A DNA stretch of 64,000 nt from Planctomycetota bacterium (GTDB lineage: Bacteria; Planctomycetota; UBA1135; JADKAF01): assembly GCA_016719295.1 (NCBI GenBank), contig JADKAF010000001.1, positions 4,030,001 through 4,094,000 on the forward strand, written 5' to 3'. A model generated the notes under the pieces. The model worked only from the letters and a program-made list of their open reading frames with translations. It was not told the origin of the DNA and did no database searches. Made by a program: the position numbers and the translations under genes. Shown here in pieces: positions 9,441 to 19,286 of this stretch (the stretch's first letter is position 1; every line of letters begins with the position of its first letter).

Positions 9441-10730
9441 TCAGAGAATGCGCACGACTTGCGGCAGCGTGAACGTTCCCGAGTTCTCGATCGGAACCCG
9501 AGCGAAGAAGGCCTGGAACAAGATCTCCTGACCAGTCCACGCGGGGTCGTTCGGCACGAAGAGCTCGAGCTCAGCCGATTGGAACGGCCATGCGCCGGAG
9601 AGGAGCTCGATCACCGGTGGCAAGATCGCGAGCTCACCATCGAACGGTGGAAGGGGGAGCGCGATCGCCGGAGGAACGCCTGCGAAGAGAACGGCGAAGC
9701 CGGGCGGGGGCGTCTCCAGGCGTAGCACGAGCCGCGAGCCCAGAGGAGCAGTCACAGGTGCAGTCAACCGCGGGAGATATCCGAAGGGCTCCGGATCGAA
9801 GAAGGTCATCGTCGCGAACTCCACCGAGATGGGCACGGACGAACCGGCGCGACCAGGGGGAACGCGAACTTGGATGAGATCGTTGCCGATGCGCTGGAAC
9901 TGCGTCGCGAGGTTCGATCCGAATCGCACCGCGAGCGGCGCAATCCCGATCGGGAAGCTGCCTGTGAGATCGATCCATTCACCGCCTTGCCAAGAGGCAG
10001 ACGACAGTGACGCGCTGAAGACCCGGCCCACCGGGGAATCGGAGGGCACGAGCGACGCGCCGGCCGCGATGCCGTGGTTGGGTCCCACCGAGTCGCGCAG
10101 ATCGCCATCGAAGCTCCAGCTCGAGACGAGACCGGGAGCAGACCCGATCCAACGCGTGTGGTCGCGCTGGATCTCCGCGGCAGTGCGCTCGATGTTCCAG
10201 AAGCGGACCTCGTCGATCAGGCCGATGAACTCCTCGGTCGCCGCGGCCCGGAGGAGCGTGCCGCCGATGCTGAGGTCCGAGCTGTGGGAGATGGTCGCCG
10301 GCGCCGGCACGCGGGACTCCAACGCGCCATCGATGTACAGGCTCACCTGACCTCCGGCGGTGACGGCCACGGCCACGTGGTGCCAACTGCCGAGGTAGGT
10401 CGAATGGTTGGCCTGGTCGCTCGCGATATGGAGGACTCCGTTCTGGAAGACGTCACCGCTGAGGTTGGGCGTCTGGTAGGCGAAGCTCAGGTGATAGCCG
10501 TTACCAGAGTCCGCCGACTTCCGCACGATCCGACCGTGCGAGATCGCTCCGCTCGCGCGGATCCAGCACTCGAGCGTGAACGCGGAGGTCGGCTCGAGCG
10601 AGGCGTGGCGCGGGACGAAGACGACCGCGTTGTCGCCCACGCGAACCGCACCGTTCGCGACTTGGCCGGACAGAGCAGGTCCCTGGCCAGCGAGCAAGGT
10701 TGCGGCGAGGAGGAGGATAGGACGGTTCAT
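9441..10730 (-). CDS. Secreted LamG-IPT/TIG protein, tandem copy 1
   Basis: 429 residues from ATG 10730 (MNRPILLLAATLLAGQ begins a signal peptide). Domains: LamG/concanavalin-like (about 25-220, with FTLECWIRASG, GSWHHVAVAV, YIDGALE and GLIDEVRFWN); an IPT/TIG-like beta domain (about 235-325, GGEWIDLTGSFP to VRVPPGRAGSSV); then the shared C-terminal beta module (about 330-429, ending FTLPQVVRIL). LamG domains usually bind carbohydrate or matrix ligands. It is the last of four paralogues in the same direction, 38 bp after its neighbour, so probably the distal gene of one operon. Confidence 0.87.
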   Translation of the reverse strand: MNRPILLLAATLLAGQGPALSGQVANGAVRVGDNAVVFVPRHASLEPTSAFTLECWIRASGAISHGRIVRKSADSGNGYHLSFAYQTPNLSGDVFQNGVLHIASDQANHSTYLGSWHHVAVAVTAGGQVSLYIDGALESRVPAPATISHSSDLSIGGTLLRAAATEEFIGLIDEVRFWNIERTAAEIQRDHTRWIGSAPGLVSSWSFDGDLRDSVGPNHGIAAGASLVPSDSPVGRVFSASLSSASWQGGEWIDLTGSFPIGIAPLAVRFGSNLATQFQRIGNDLIQVRVPPGRAGSSVPISVEFATMTFFDPEPFGYLPRLTAPVTAPLGSRLVLRLETPPPGFAVLFAGVPPAIALPLPPFDGELAILPPVIELLSGAWPFQSAELELFVPNDPAWTGQEILFQAFFARVPIENSGTFTLPQVVRIL

Positions 10731-10768
10731 GGACGAACCTCGTGACCACTGCGTGGAAGAAGTCTGGA

Positions 10769-12043
10769 TCACTGCACGCGCACGAGCCGCGGCAACGTGA
10801 AGGTGCCACCGAGCGCGATCGGCGTTCGCGCGAAGAAGGCTTGGAAGAGGATCTCCTGCCCGGTCCAGACGGGATCGTTCGGCACCTGGAGATGCATCTC
10901 GATCGCATGGAACGGGATGCCGCCGGCGAAGAGCTCGATCACCGGCGGAACGATGGCGAGCGAGCCATCGAACGGCGGCACGGCGATCGCAACGGCCGGC
11001 GGGAGGCCGGCAAAGAGCAACGCGTAACCGGGCGGCAGCGTCTCGAGACGCAGCGCGAGCGTGGCGCCGAGAGGCGCGGTCGCAGGGAGAACGAGGCTCG
11101 GGAGATAGGCGTAGAGCTGCGTGCCGCCGTAGGCGATCGCGCCGTAGTGCACGGTCAGGTGCACGCTGCTCCCGGCCTCGCCCGGCGGCACGCGCACTTC
11201 GATCGTCTCCGGATCCACGACGCGTAGCTCGGAGGCCTGCGTCGTCCCGAAGCGCACTTCACTCGGGGTCTGGCCGAGGGGGAACTCGCCCCGCAGCGCG
11301 ATCCACTCTCCGCCCTGCCAGGAGCCGCTGCGCTGCGAGCAGGTGAAGAGGCGGCTGATGGGGGCATCGGAAGGCACGAACTCGGCGCCGCGGTAGATGC
11401 CGTGGTTCGAGCCCACCGCGTCGTCGAGCGTGCCGTCGAAGTGCCACATCGCGATCAAGCCCGGCTCCGCTTCGATCCAGCGGGCCCGGTCGGCGCGGAT
11501 CTGCTGTTCGGTGCGCTCGATGTCCCAGAGGCGGACCTCGTCGATCAAGCCGATGAACTCCTCGTCCGGCAAGGAGCCGAGGAGCGCACCGCCGATGATC
11601 AGGTCGGCCGAGTGGAGGAGCGCGGGCGGAGCGTTCGTCGTCGCCGCCAGGTCACCGTCGATGTAGAGCTGCATCAGACCGCCGGCTCGCACGGTCATGG
11701 CCAGATGATGCCAGGTGCCGAGGTAGGTCGAGTTGGGCTGGAGGTCTCGCGCCATGTACGCGTTGCCCTGCGAGAGGAACTCCGCGCTCACATAGGGCCC
11801 TTGCGACGAGAAGCTCAGCAGGTAGCCCGAGTAGCCGTTGTCGGACTTCCGCAGGATGCGCCCGTGCGAGATCGACCCGGCGGGCTTCACCCAGCACTCG
11901 AGGGTCATCGCAGTCGTGGGCTCGAGCGAGCGACGGCGCGGGACACGGACGACGGCGTCCGGTCCCACCTCCAGGGCTTGCTGCGCCTCTAGGACCGAGG
12001 GCGCGAAGAGGATCGCGGCGACGAGAGCGGTGATGCGGATCAT
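10769..12043 (-). CDS. Secreted LamG-IPT/TIG protein, tandem copy 2
   Basis: 424 residues from ATG 12043 (signal peptide MIRITALVAAILFAPSVLEA). The domain order matches its neighbours: LamG (MTLECWVKPAGS, GTWHHLAMTV, GLIDEVRLWD), an IPT/TIG-like domain starting GGEWIALRGEFP, and the shared C-terminal module ending FTLPRLVRVQ. It is the closest relative of the copy at 9441, including the FxGLPPA and LPNDPVWTG-type segments near the end, pointing to recent duplication. The gap to the upstream paralogue is 36 bp. Confidence 0.87.
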   Translation of the reverse strand: MIRITALVAAILFAPSVLEAQQALEVGPDAVVRVPRRRSLEPTTAMTLECWVKPAGSISHGRILRKSDNGYSGYLLSFSSQGPYVSAEFLSQGNAYMARDLQPNSTYLGTWHHLAMTVRAGGLMQLYIDGDLAATTNAPPALLHSADLIIGGALLGSLPDEEFIGLIDEVRLWDIERTEQQIRADRARWIEAEPGLIAMWHFDGTLDDAVGSNHGIYRGAEFVPSDAPISRLFTCSQRSGSWQGGEWIALRGEFPLGQTPSEVRFGTTQASELRVVDPETIEVRVPPGEAGSSVHLTVHYGAIAYGGTQLYAYLPSLVLPATAPLGATLALRLETLPPGYALLFAGLPPAVAIAVPPFDGSLAIVPPVIELFAGGIPFHAIEMHLQVPNDPVWTGQEILFQAFFARTPIALGGTFTLPRLVRVQ

Positions 12044-12079
12044 GGCGAGTCCTTGGAGCAAGGGCGTGCGCGCGGCCTC

Positions 12080-13381
12080 TCAGTGCACGACGCGTACCTG
12101 TCCGAGATTCGTGAACGCGCCGAGCCCCGGGGATCCCGGTTGCAGGGTGAAGCTCTGGAAGAGCAGCTCCAACCCGAGGTAGCTCGGCTCAGCCGGGAGC
12201 CCGAGGCTCCACTCGACGGCCGTGAACGACGTGGCGGTGCTGAGGAGCTCGACCACGGGCGGTTGGATGCCGAGCGCTCCACCGAACGGCGGGATCGGCA
12301 GCGAGATCGCCTGCGAGATGCCGGCGAAGAGGATCAACGCCCCAGGTCCGGCGAGCTCGGTGCGCACCGCGATCGGCAGACCGAGGTAGGCCTCGGGATC
12401 CACGTGCAGCCGCGGCAGATAGAGATAGGTGCTGGCTCCGAGCTGCACGGCGCCCTGGAAATCGGCCCGCACCATCACGGCGGCGCCCGGAACACCGGGA
12501 GGGACGACGACCTCGATCGTCTGCGGATCGACGAACGAGACGCTCGGAGAGAGCACGCCGCCGAAGTCGACGGTCGGCGCCGGACCGGCGGGGAAATGAC
12601 CGGTCAGCCGGACGCGCTCCCCACCGAACCACGAGCCCGAGGCGCGCGAGACATCGAACGACCGTCCGACCGGGCAATCCGAAGGCACGACGGCCGCGAG
12701 AAAGAGCAACTGCCCGTGGTTACCACCGGTCGAATCGCGAGAATCGCCATCGAACAGCCACGTCGAGACCAGGTCCTGCCCCGTCGTGAACTTGCAGAAG
12801 CGCTCGCGCCGGATCTCGGCTTCGGTCCGCGCACGCTTCCAGAAGCGGACCTCGTCGATGTGGCCGTGGAACACCTCGACGTAGCTGCTCCCGCGGTCCA
12901 TGCCACCGAACCATAAGTCGCCCGTGTGCTGCACCAGCGTGGGATAGGCCACGGTCGCGACGCGCTGGCCATCGATATACAGGTAGATGCTTCCGCGCGG
13001 CACGACGACCATGGCGAAGTGAGTCCAGCGCTGCAGGAAGCGCAGGTTGTTCGTGGGATCCTGAGCCACATAGGACTGAGCCGTGAGGTAGGCCACCGCA
13101 CTTGCGCGAGCCGCTCCGTCGGCGAGCTTCAGGGCAAATCCCGGCAGATCGATGTTCGCCTTGCGCAGAATGCTGGAGTAGCCGACGTTGACGCTGGCCG
13201 GTCGAGCCCAAGCCTCGAGCGTGAACGGACTCGAGGGCTCGATCGAGGCGTTCTGGAACACGCGCATCAGTCCGCTGCCGCCCGTCTCCAACGCTCCTGC
13301 GTAGCCTTGAGCACGCGCTTCTTCGATCGCCGCGCAGAGCACGAGAGCGACGCCCCAGATGCTCGGTCGATGGATCTTCAT
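12080..13381 (-). CDS. Secreted LamG-IPT/TIG protein, tandem copy 3
   Basis: 433 residues from ATG 13381 (MKIHRPSIWGVALVLCAA, signal region ending EARAQ). It has a LamG domain (FTLEAWARPAS, RWTHFAMVVV, YIDGQRVA, HIDEVRFWK), then an IPT/TIG-like domain (GGERVRLTGHFP to VVVPPGVPG) and the shared C-terminal module (ALILFAGISQ to FTNLGQVRVVH). It is more diverged from copies 1 and 2. Only 6 bp separate it from copy 4 upstream, so translational coupling is likely. Confidence 0.86.
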   Translation of the reverse strand: MKIHRPSIWGVALVLCAAIEEARAQGYAGALETGGSGLMRVFQNASIEPSSPFTLEAWARPASVNVGYSSILRKANIDLPGFALKLADGAARASAVAYLTAQSYVAQDPTNNLRFLQRWTHFAMVVVPRGSIYLYIDGQRVATVAYPTLVQHTGDLWFGGMDRGSSYVEVFHGHIDEVRFWKRARTEAEIRRERFCKFTTGQDLVSTWLFDGDSRDSTGGNHGQLLFLAAVVPSDCPVGRSFDVSRASGSWFGGERVRLTGHFPAGPAPTVDFGGVLSPSVSFVDPQTIEVVVPPGVPGAAVMVRADFQGAVQLGASTYLYLPRLHVDPEAYLGLPIAVRTELAGPGALILFAGISQAISLPIPPFGGALGIQPPVVELLSTATSFTAVEWSLGLPAEPSYLGLELLFQSFTLQPGSPGLGAFTNLGQVRVVH

Positions 13382-13387
13382 GGCAGC

Positions 13388-14668
13388 TCAGCTCCCGATG
13401 TCGAGGCGCCGGTGATTGGTGAAGGTGCCCGATAGCGCCGCACCGGAACGCAGATAGAGGCCTTGGAACAGCAGCGCCAAGCCGATCAGCGCCGGATCGT
13501 CCGGAAGCTCGAGCGCGAGCTCGACGGCCGTGAACGGAGCGGGCTCGGCGAGAAGCTCCACAACCGGCGGCTGGAGCCGCAGCGCACCACCGAGCGGCGG
13601 GAAGCTGACGTTGATGGCTGGCGCGAGCGCGGTGAACAGAAGCAGCGATCCCGGTGCCGGCAGCTCGACGCGCAACTCGAGTTGGCTGCCGGGACGCGCC
13701 GTGTTCGGCATGGAGAGGCGCGGTAAGTAATCGTACGGCGTCGAGGCCGTGCGCGTCTCCCGGCCGAAGGTGGCTCGCACCGGCGCGCTGCGGCCCGCAC
13801 TCCCAGGAGGAACGACGACCTCGATCGTCTGCGGATCGAGCATGCGCACCGAGCTCGCGGCCATCCCATCGAACTCGACGCTCGGCGTTCCGGTCGGGAA
13901 GTACCCGCGCAGCTCGAGGACCTCGCCACCCGACCAAGCACCAGACGTGCTCGAGAGATCGAATCCCAGCGCCACGGGCGAATCCGACGGATCGACCTCG
14001 GCTCCGAGCGCGATGCCGTGGTTCGTGCCGTATGCATCGAGCAGGTCGCCATCGAAGTGCCACACCGACACCAGACCGGGACCACTCGAGAGCCGCCGGA
14101 ACCGATCCCGCGCGATCTCCGCCTCCGAGCGCGCGACGCGCCAGAAGCGCAGCTCGTCGACATAGCCGACGAACTCCTCCGAGATGCCGCTCGGCAGCAC
14201 CGAGCCACCGACGACGAAGTCGCCGCTGTGCTCGACGAGCTGGAGCGTCGGCACGGAGCGCACGTGAGCTCCGTTCACGAAGAGATCCATCGACACGCCG
14301 GGCGTCACCGAGAACGCGACGTGCGTCCAGATCCGCCAGTACGCGCCGTTGTCGCGCACATCGCTGATCGGCGCCCAGGACGCGGAGTTGACCACGCTGC
14401 CCTGGATGCGCTGGAGCGGACCGCCGAAGTCCAACGCGTAGCCGGCGCCGTTCGGCGCCATCTTGCGCACGATGCGCCCGGGAGCGTAGGAGTTGTCGCC
14501 CTTGATCCAGCACTCGATCGTGAACGGTCCGGACGGCTCGAGCGATGGCGAGCTCGGGATGAGCAGCACGCGTTCATCGCGCACCCGCAGAGCACCCGCG
14601 AAGCCCTGAGCGGCGAGCGGTGTCGCGCCGGACGCCACCGCGAGGAGGAGCGCGATCCAACGGAGCAT
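13388..14668 (-). CDS. Secreted LamG-IPT/TIG protein, tandem copy 4 (operon-proximal)
   Basis: 426 residues from ATG 14668, placed by an AGGTGA ribosome site just upstream and a signal peptide (MLRWIALLLAVASGATPLAA); upstream extension of the frame is low-quality sequence. It has LamG (FTIECWIKGDNS, IWTHVAFSV, GYVDELRFW), IPT/TIG-like (GGEVLELRGYFP to VVVPPGSAG) and the shared C-terminal module (LLLFTALAP to FTNHRRLDIG). It is first in the array and divergent from the hydrolase at 14948; the 279-bp gap is the likely promoter region for both. Confidence 0.86.
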   Translation of the reverse strand: MLRWIALLLAVASGATPLAAQGFAGALRVRDERVLLIPSSPSLEPSGPFTIECWIKGDNSYAPGRIVRKMAPNGAGYALDFGGPLQRIQGSVVNSASWAPISDVRDNGAYWRIWTHVAFSVTPGVSMDLFVNGAHVRSVPTLQLVEHSGDFVVGGSVLPSGISEEFVGYVDELRFWRVARSEAEIARDRFRRLSSGPGLVSVWHFDGDLLDAYGTNHGIALGAEVDPSDSPVALGFDLSSTSGAWSGGEVLELRGYFPTGTPSVEFDGMAASSVRMLDPQTIEVVVPPGSAGRSAPVRATFGRETRTASTPYDYLPRLSMPNTARPGSQLELRVELPAPGSLLLFTALAPAINVSFPPLGGALRLQPPVVELLAEPAPFTAVELALELPDDPALIGLALLFQGLYLRSGAALSGTFTNHRRLDIGS

Positions 14669-14947
14669 AGGTTCACCTCGACGGCGAAGGTCGAGCGGTT
14701 CGTGGCGACGAGCCGCGGCGAGGACGGGCCTCGGTGCGGAACGGATCCGCAAGGAGCCGAAACCTCTCGAACGGATGCTCCGGGGATGTGCAACCACGGT
14801 CAAGCCAGGATCAGGGAAAGGAGGTCCGCGTGGAGCCGCATCTCGGCGCCGACCCACGGAGGGCTCTCTCTCGTTCTCCTCGATCACGCGCGGAACCTCG
14901 GCGAGGGTCCCCGGTTCCGCCCCTCGTTCCGCCGTCGACGCCACCGC

Positions 14948-17056
14948 ATGCCCTCCCCCACCCGCCACCTCACTCCGCTCGCGCTCGCCCTCTCGCTCGT
15001 CGCGAACCTCGCGGCCCAGTGCCCCGACCCGCCGACGCCGCCCGCGGGCTTCCCCCTCACCGTCGTCAGCGATCAGCTCGTCACCTACACGGACCTCTAT
15101 CGCACGCGCGCCGATCTCCGCTATCCGTCGGTCGCACCGGGATCATGCGGCTGGCCGCTCTTGATCGCGGTGCACGGCTTCCCCGGTTCGAAGGCGGGCC
15201 CGGTCGGTGCGCAGGCCGCAACGCTCGCGCAGCTCGGCTACTGCGTCGTCACCTATGACGTCCGCGGCCAAGGCGCGGCGATCGCGCTCAATCCGGGTCG
15301 CGGAACGACGTTGATGGCTCTATCCGAGTGGATCGATCTCTTCGAGATGATCGAGTGGGTCGCCGCAGCGCGGCCCGGCCTCGTCGATCTTGCGCGCGTC
15401 GGCGTGCTCGGCATCAGCCAAGGCGGCGCGCATGCGTGGGCCGCGGCGGCCTGGTCGGGCCGCACGCCGCCGCCAAATGCGCGGCGCAGCGCGCCGTTCC
15501 CCGTGGTGCGCGTCGCGGCGCCGACGGTGATGGTGCCGAGCCACAGCGATGCGGCGACGCAGGACGGCCACGCCTTCATCAACGCGTGGACGAACCTCGC
15601 GTTCGCGCCGGCGGGGCCGATGGCGGTGCTGGACAGCGCGCTGCAGGCCACGATGCGCACCTTCCTGCAAGCCGACGATCCGGCCGGCATGCACGCGTGG
15701 ATGCGGAACGATCCGGGCCGCGACTTCCAGCACCTGCTCGCGAGCTCGACTACCGCGGTCTTCGCGACGATGGCGTGGCACGACGAGGCGATGGCGCCGA
15801 ACGCGGCTCTGCGTGCGCTCGCCGCGATGCCGGCCACGACGCCGAAGCGCGCGTTCCTCACCACCGGGCTCCACGGCACGCCGACGAACAGCTACGAGTC
15901 CGCGCGCGCCGATCGACTGCGCGAAGCCTGGCTCGCGCGCTTCCTGAAGAGCAGCGCGGAGCCCGTCGAGCTCGGCCCGCCCGTGCTGAGCGCGCTCCTC
16001 CCCGCGAACCGCGCCGACTACCTCGCGAGCACTTCGCTCTGGCGCCATCGCAGCGACGCGGACTTCGCGCTGAGCGCGACGCCGACGACCTACTACCTGC
16101 GCCAAGGGGCCCTGCTCTCGACGAGCGCACCCAGCGCGAACGAGCCGCCGGAGTCGGTGCAGCACAACGTGCCCGCGGGCTACGACCTGAACGCGTGGCG
16201 CGCCGACGGCGCGGGTCAGAACCTTTCACTCGCGTTCTCGCGCATCCCGCTCTCGAGCCACGCCTATCTCACGACGCCGTTCGCCGTCGACACCGAGCTC
16301 GCGGGCATCCCGCGGCTCGAGCTCGCGGTGACGCCGAACCACACGCGCTTCCAACTCAACGCGCGGCTCGAGATCGTGCCGTCGAGCGGCACGCCGCAGG
16401 TGATCGCGCAAGGCGGCCTCGGCGTGCGCCAGACGGGGAGCCCGACGCCCGCCACAATCGCGATCGAGCTCAGCGCCATTGCGTGCGTCGTGCCCGCCGG
16501 CGCGCGCCTCCGCCTCTCGGTGCGCAATCACTCGCTGGTGATCCCCTCCGCGGCGGAGACCTTCCGCTACCTGCCCTACTTCGCGAGCTCGCGCGTCGAT
16601 CTCGAGCACAAGCCCGGCGCTGCCTCGCGCCTCCTGCTGCCGCTCCGCGGAGCGCCGAACCTCGATCTCGCGACCGCGGCAACCGAGATCGCGTTGCCGA
16701 CGCCGCTCCCGATCGCGCTGCAGTTGCGATCTTCTTCATCTCGCGCCGGCGCGCCCTATGTGCTGCTGAGCTCGCTCCTCGGCCAAGGCCCGGCGCTCGC
16801 TCTACCGAGCGGCGATCTGCTCTACCTACAGCTCGACGCCTTCAGCTTCGAGCTGCTCGGTCTCGCCGGCAGCGCGCTGCTGCCGGGGTTCGCGGGCGTG
16901 CTCGATGCGAGCGGCATCGCGAACGCGGGCTTGCACCTAAACCTCATCGCGCCGCTGCCCCTCGAGCTCTCCGGCCTGCACCTCCACCTGGCGCCTCTCG
17001 CGCTGGAGAACGGCGTGCTGCGCGCCGGCGCGCCGCTCGAGCTCTTGTTCCGCTAG
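14948..17056 (+). CDS. Secreted CocE/PepX-like alpha/beta hydrolase with added C-terminal module
   Basis: 702 residues from ATG 14948, which opens a signal peptide (PLALALSLVANLAAQ). An alpha/beta hydrolase domain spans about 35-320: oxyanion segment AVHGFPGSKAG, nucleophile elbow GISQGG (Ser157), and a likely catalytic His in TTGLHGTPTNS near residue 315. About 420-570 is a jelly roll like the C-terminal domain of X-Pro dipeptidyl-peptidase/CocE enzymes. The last ~130 residues are the secretion-linked beta module. Probably an exported esterase or peptidase; substrate unknown. Confidence 0.82.
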   Translation: MPSPTRHLTPLALALSLVANLAAQCPDPPTPPAGFPLTVVSDQLVTYTDLYRTRADLRYPSVAPGSCGWPLLIAVHGFPGSKAGPVGAQAATLAQLGYCVVTYDVRGQGAAIALNPGRGTTLMALSEWIDLFEMIEWVAAARPGLVDLARVGVLGISQGGAHAWAAAAWSGRTPPPNARRSAPFPVVRVAAPTVMVPSHSDAATQDGHAFINAWTNLAFAPAGPMAVLDSALQATMRTFLQADDPAGMHAWMRNDPGRDFQHLLASSTTAVFATMAWHDEAMAPNAALRALAAMPATTPKRAFLTTGLHGTPTNSYESARADRLREAWLARFLKSSAEPVELGPPVLSALLPANRADYLASTSLWRHRSDADFALSATPTTYYLRQGALLSTSAPSANEPPESVQHNVPAGYDLNAWRADGAGQNLSLAFSRIPLSSHAYLTTPFAVDTELAGIPRLELAVTPNHTRFQLNARLEIVPSSGTPQVIAQGGLGVRQTGSPTPATIAIELSAIACVVPAGARLRLSVRNHSLVIPSAAETFRYLPYFASSRVDLEHKPGAASRLLLPLRGAPNLDLATAATEIALPTPLPIALQLRSSSSRAGAPYVLLSSLLGQGPALALPSGDLLYLQLDAFSFELLGLAGSALLPGFAGVLDASGIANAGLHLNLIAPLPLELSGLHLHLAPLALENGVLRAGAPLELLFR

Positions 17057-17061
17057 CACCA

Positions 17062-17094
17062 GCGAGCGCGCGAGCCAACGTCACGAGCGCTCGC
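17062..17094. terminator. Hairpin between convergent genes
   Basis: GCGAGCGC (17062-17069) pairs with GCGCTCGC (17087-17094) across a 17-base loop, in the 45-bp gap between stops at 17056 and 17102. No T-tract is present, so termination is inferred from position only. Confidence 0.35.
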
Positions 17095-17101
17095 CGCGAG
17101 C

Positions 17102-18475
17102 TCACTCGATACGGAATCCCAGCACATCGGAGAACGCGACCTCTCGCTCGCCCTCGAGCCACCCAGCGACCTGAGCGTGGAGCTCGACGCCGCCGCTCGC
17201 CATCCACGCGGGCCACGCGCCGAGCTCGAGGCCGCGCAGCGTTTGCCGTCCCGCTTCGACGCGCAGAATCCTCGACCGCACGAAGTCCGCGCCGAGCAGG
17301 ATCGTGCTCGCATCGACGAGCGGCACGGGCGAAGTTTCCGGCGCGGCAGCGGAGAGTGCGAGCCACACGAGCGCCTCGCGTTCGCTCCGACTCGCGTGCG
17401 CACAGCGGAGCCCCGCGGTGAACCAGAGCTGCTTCCCCGCGCGCGTCGCGCGCCGTCGCATCTGCACGCGACCGATCTCGAGCTCCTCGGTCCCGCGCGG
17501 CTCGCCGACGCGGGAGCGCGCCACGATGGCAGCCGAGCGCGCAGCACCCGCGCCACGCACGGCATAGGCAAGGCCCGAGACGAGCTGTCCCTCACCGGCG
17601 AAGAACGCGCGCTCCTCCGCGATCGCGCCGCGGCCGATCACGCGCTGGCTCGGCATCTCGAGCACCTCGAAGCTCCCGCGCGGACCGCGCACCCAGAAGC
17701 CGAGCGTCGCGATCTCGTGCTGCGCGCTTGCCTCGATCCGCCAACGCGCCTCGCGCGACGGCGCGGGCAACGCACGGCGCCCGCCAGGCCAATGCGGGTG
17801 GCTCTCGGAGAACGAGCGCGCCGCGTGCACGAGTCGCAGCCGCGCTGCGTCATCCTCTTCGAGACGGATGCTCACGAGCCCCGCCTCGACGCCGCCGCGA
17901 TCCGCGAGCAGACGCGAGCCCACACCCTCGAGCGCGCGCACGAAGGTGGAACTCCGCAGCGGCTCGCCGTCCGCGACGTCGAGCGCCGCGCACCAGAGCG
18001 CATGCGAACGACCGTCGATCACGTAGAGGATTCCCTCGCGCGCATCGAAGCACGCCGCGCGCGGCAGCACCTCGAGCTCCAGCGCCTCGCGCACCTCGAA
18101 CGCCGCAACCTCGCCTGCGCGTCGCACGCCGAGCTCGAGCAGCCAACCGCCGATCGCATCGCCGCCGACCAGCAGCCAACGTTCCCGACCGAGCTCGAGG
18201 CAGGCGACCGCGGGCGGGCGCGGGACTTCGAAGCTCGCGATCAGGCGCTGCGAGGACGTGCGCGATCACTCGTCGCGTTCGATGCGGGTCCACTCGAGGC
18301 TTTCGCCGGCGGGATCGACGGTGAGGTGGTCCGAGAGCTCGGGGTTCGTCGCCCTGCCGCCATGGAAGTCGAGGCGCACACGAGCGCTTCCTCCCTGCAC
18401 CTCGCGTGCGGGCGCAGAAGCGATCGCGGCCAGCGCAACGACGGCCAAGGAGATCCGGACTCGAAGTTCAGGCAT
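17102..18475 (-). pseudogene. Secreted hypothetical protein interrupted by an in-frame TGA
   Basis: One frame runs from ATG 18475 (signal peptide MPELRVRISLAVVALAAIAS) to a stop at 17102, broken only by TGA at 18266-18268 (codon 70). Sequence on both sides looks coding: SARVRLDFHGG before, and IASFEVPRPPAVACLEL after. The first ATG/GTG after the TGA is GTG 18127, which would discard about 46 good-looking codons. TGA is one transition from CGA, giving RDE-R-SRTSS. Readings: pseudogene, sequencing error, or two genes. The distal part is beta-strand-rich (YVIDGRSHALWCAAL) with no known domain. Confidence 0.6.
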
Positions 18476-18657
18476 CGCGAGCCTCGCGCGTAGGTAGCAG
18501 ACACGCGCAGGAAGAGAGGGCGTCGCATACACGAGCGATCGCAGGCGAGCGACTCGTAGCAGTTTCTCCAAGGGGGCCGTGAACGTCTACGATCCTCTCG
18601 CGGTACTCGATCTCGGTGTGCTTCGTGTCCCCGTCGTTCGAAGGCTAGGATGCCAGC

Positions 18658-19149
18658 ATGGCTCCCACACCCCTCCTGCCCCCACGACTGCCGCTTTTCC
18701 GCTATCTGCGCCGAGACCCGCAAGCGAACTTCCTCTGCACCTTCGCACTCCTGATCGGCGCGGTATGGGTCCTTCTCTTCTTCGTGGTCGATCGGAGTGA
18801 CCCCAAGGACCACCTGGGATTCCTCGTCGCGACAGCGGCGATCGCGCTCTTCGTGCTGGTCCCCGTGGTGATCGTCTTCCTCCGTTGGCGCCGTCAGGCT
18901 CGTATCGGGAGCGTCGGCGTGCGTACGACCGCTCGCGTCAGCTTCGTCTGCATCGGCAGCGGCAAGCACGCGAGCAGCTACGTGATCCTGGACTATGCCT
19001 TCGAGGGCCAGCCGCTGCGTTGGAAGTACGTCACCATCAGCGCGCCCGATCTCGCGCTCGGTGATTCGCTCGATCTCTTCGTCGATCCCGATCGACCGCA
19101 GCGCGTCGCACCCGTGTCGCTCTTCGTTCTGGACACGGAGGCTCTCTAG
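18658..19149 (+). CDS. Two-helix membrane protein, DUF3592-like
   Basis: 163 residues with two membrane segments (about 25-44 and 53-76) and a C-terminal soluble beta domain (VRTTARVSFVCIG, VILDYAFEGQPLRW, GDSLDLFVDPDRP), the layout of DUF3592-type proteins, where a YxYxxxG strand and a vDPxxP turn follow the membrane part. Function is unknown. It lies between the interrupted secreted gene and the restriction island, with 137 bp to hsdR. Confidence 0.65.
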   Translation: MAPTPLLPPRLPLFRYLRRDPQANFLCTFALLIGAVWVLLFFVVDRSDPKDHLGFLVATAAIALFVLVPVVIVFLRWRRQARIGSVGVRTTARVSFVCIGSGKHASSYVILDYAFEGQPLRWKYVTISAPDLALGDSLDLFVDPDRPQRVAPVSLFVLDTEAL

Positions 19150-19286
19150 AAGCAGCCCGAGGAGGGCGAGGTTCGCGAGCGATGTACGATCGCCCGCTCG
19201 TTCTCTTGGCGATACCGCCAGCCCCTCTTGGCCCGCCTCGGCCCCTTCGGCAAGATGCGCACGATGGTGCCGAGAGTCCCTAACGT

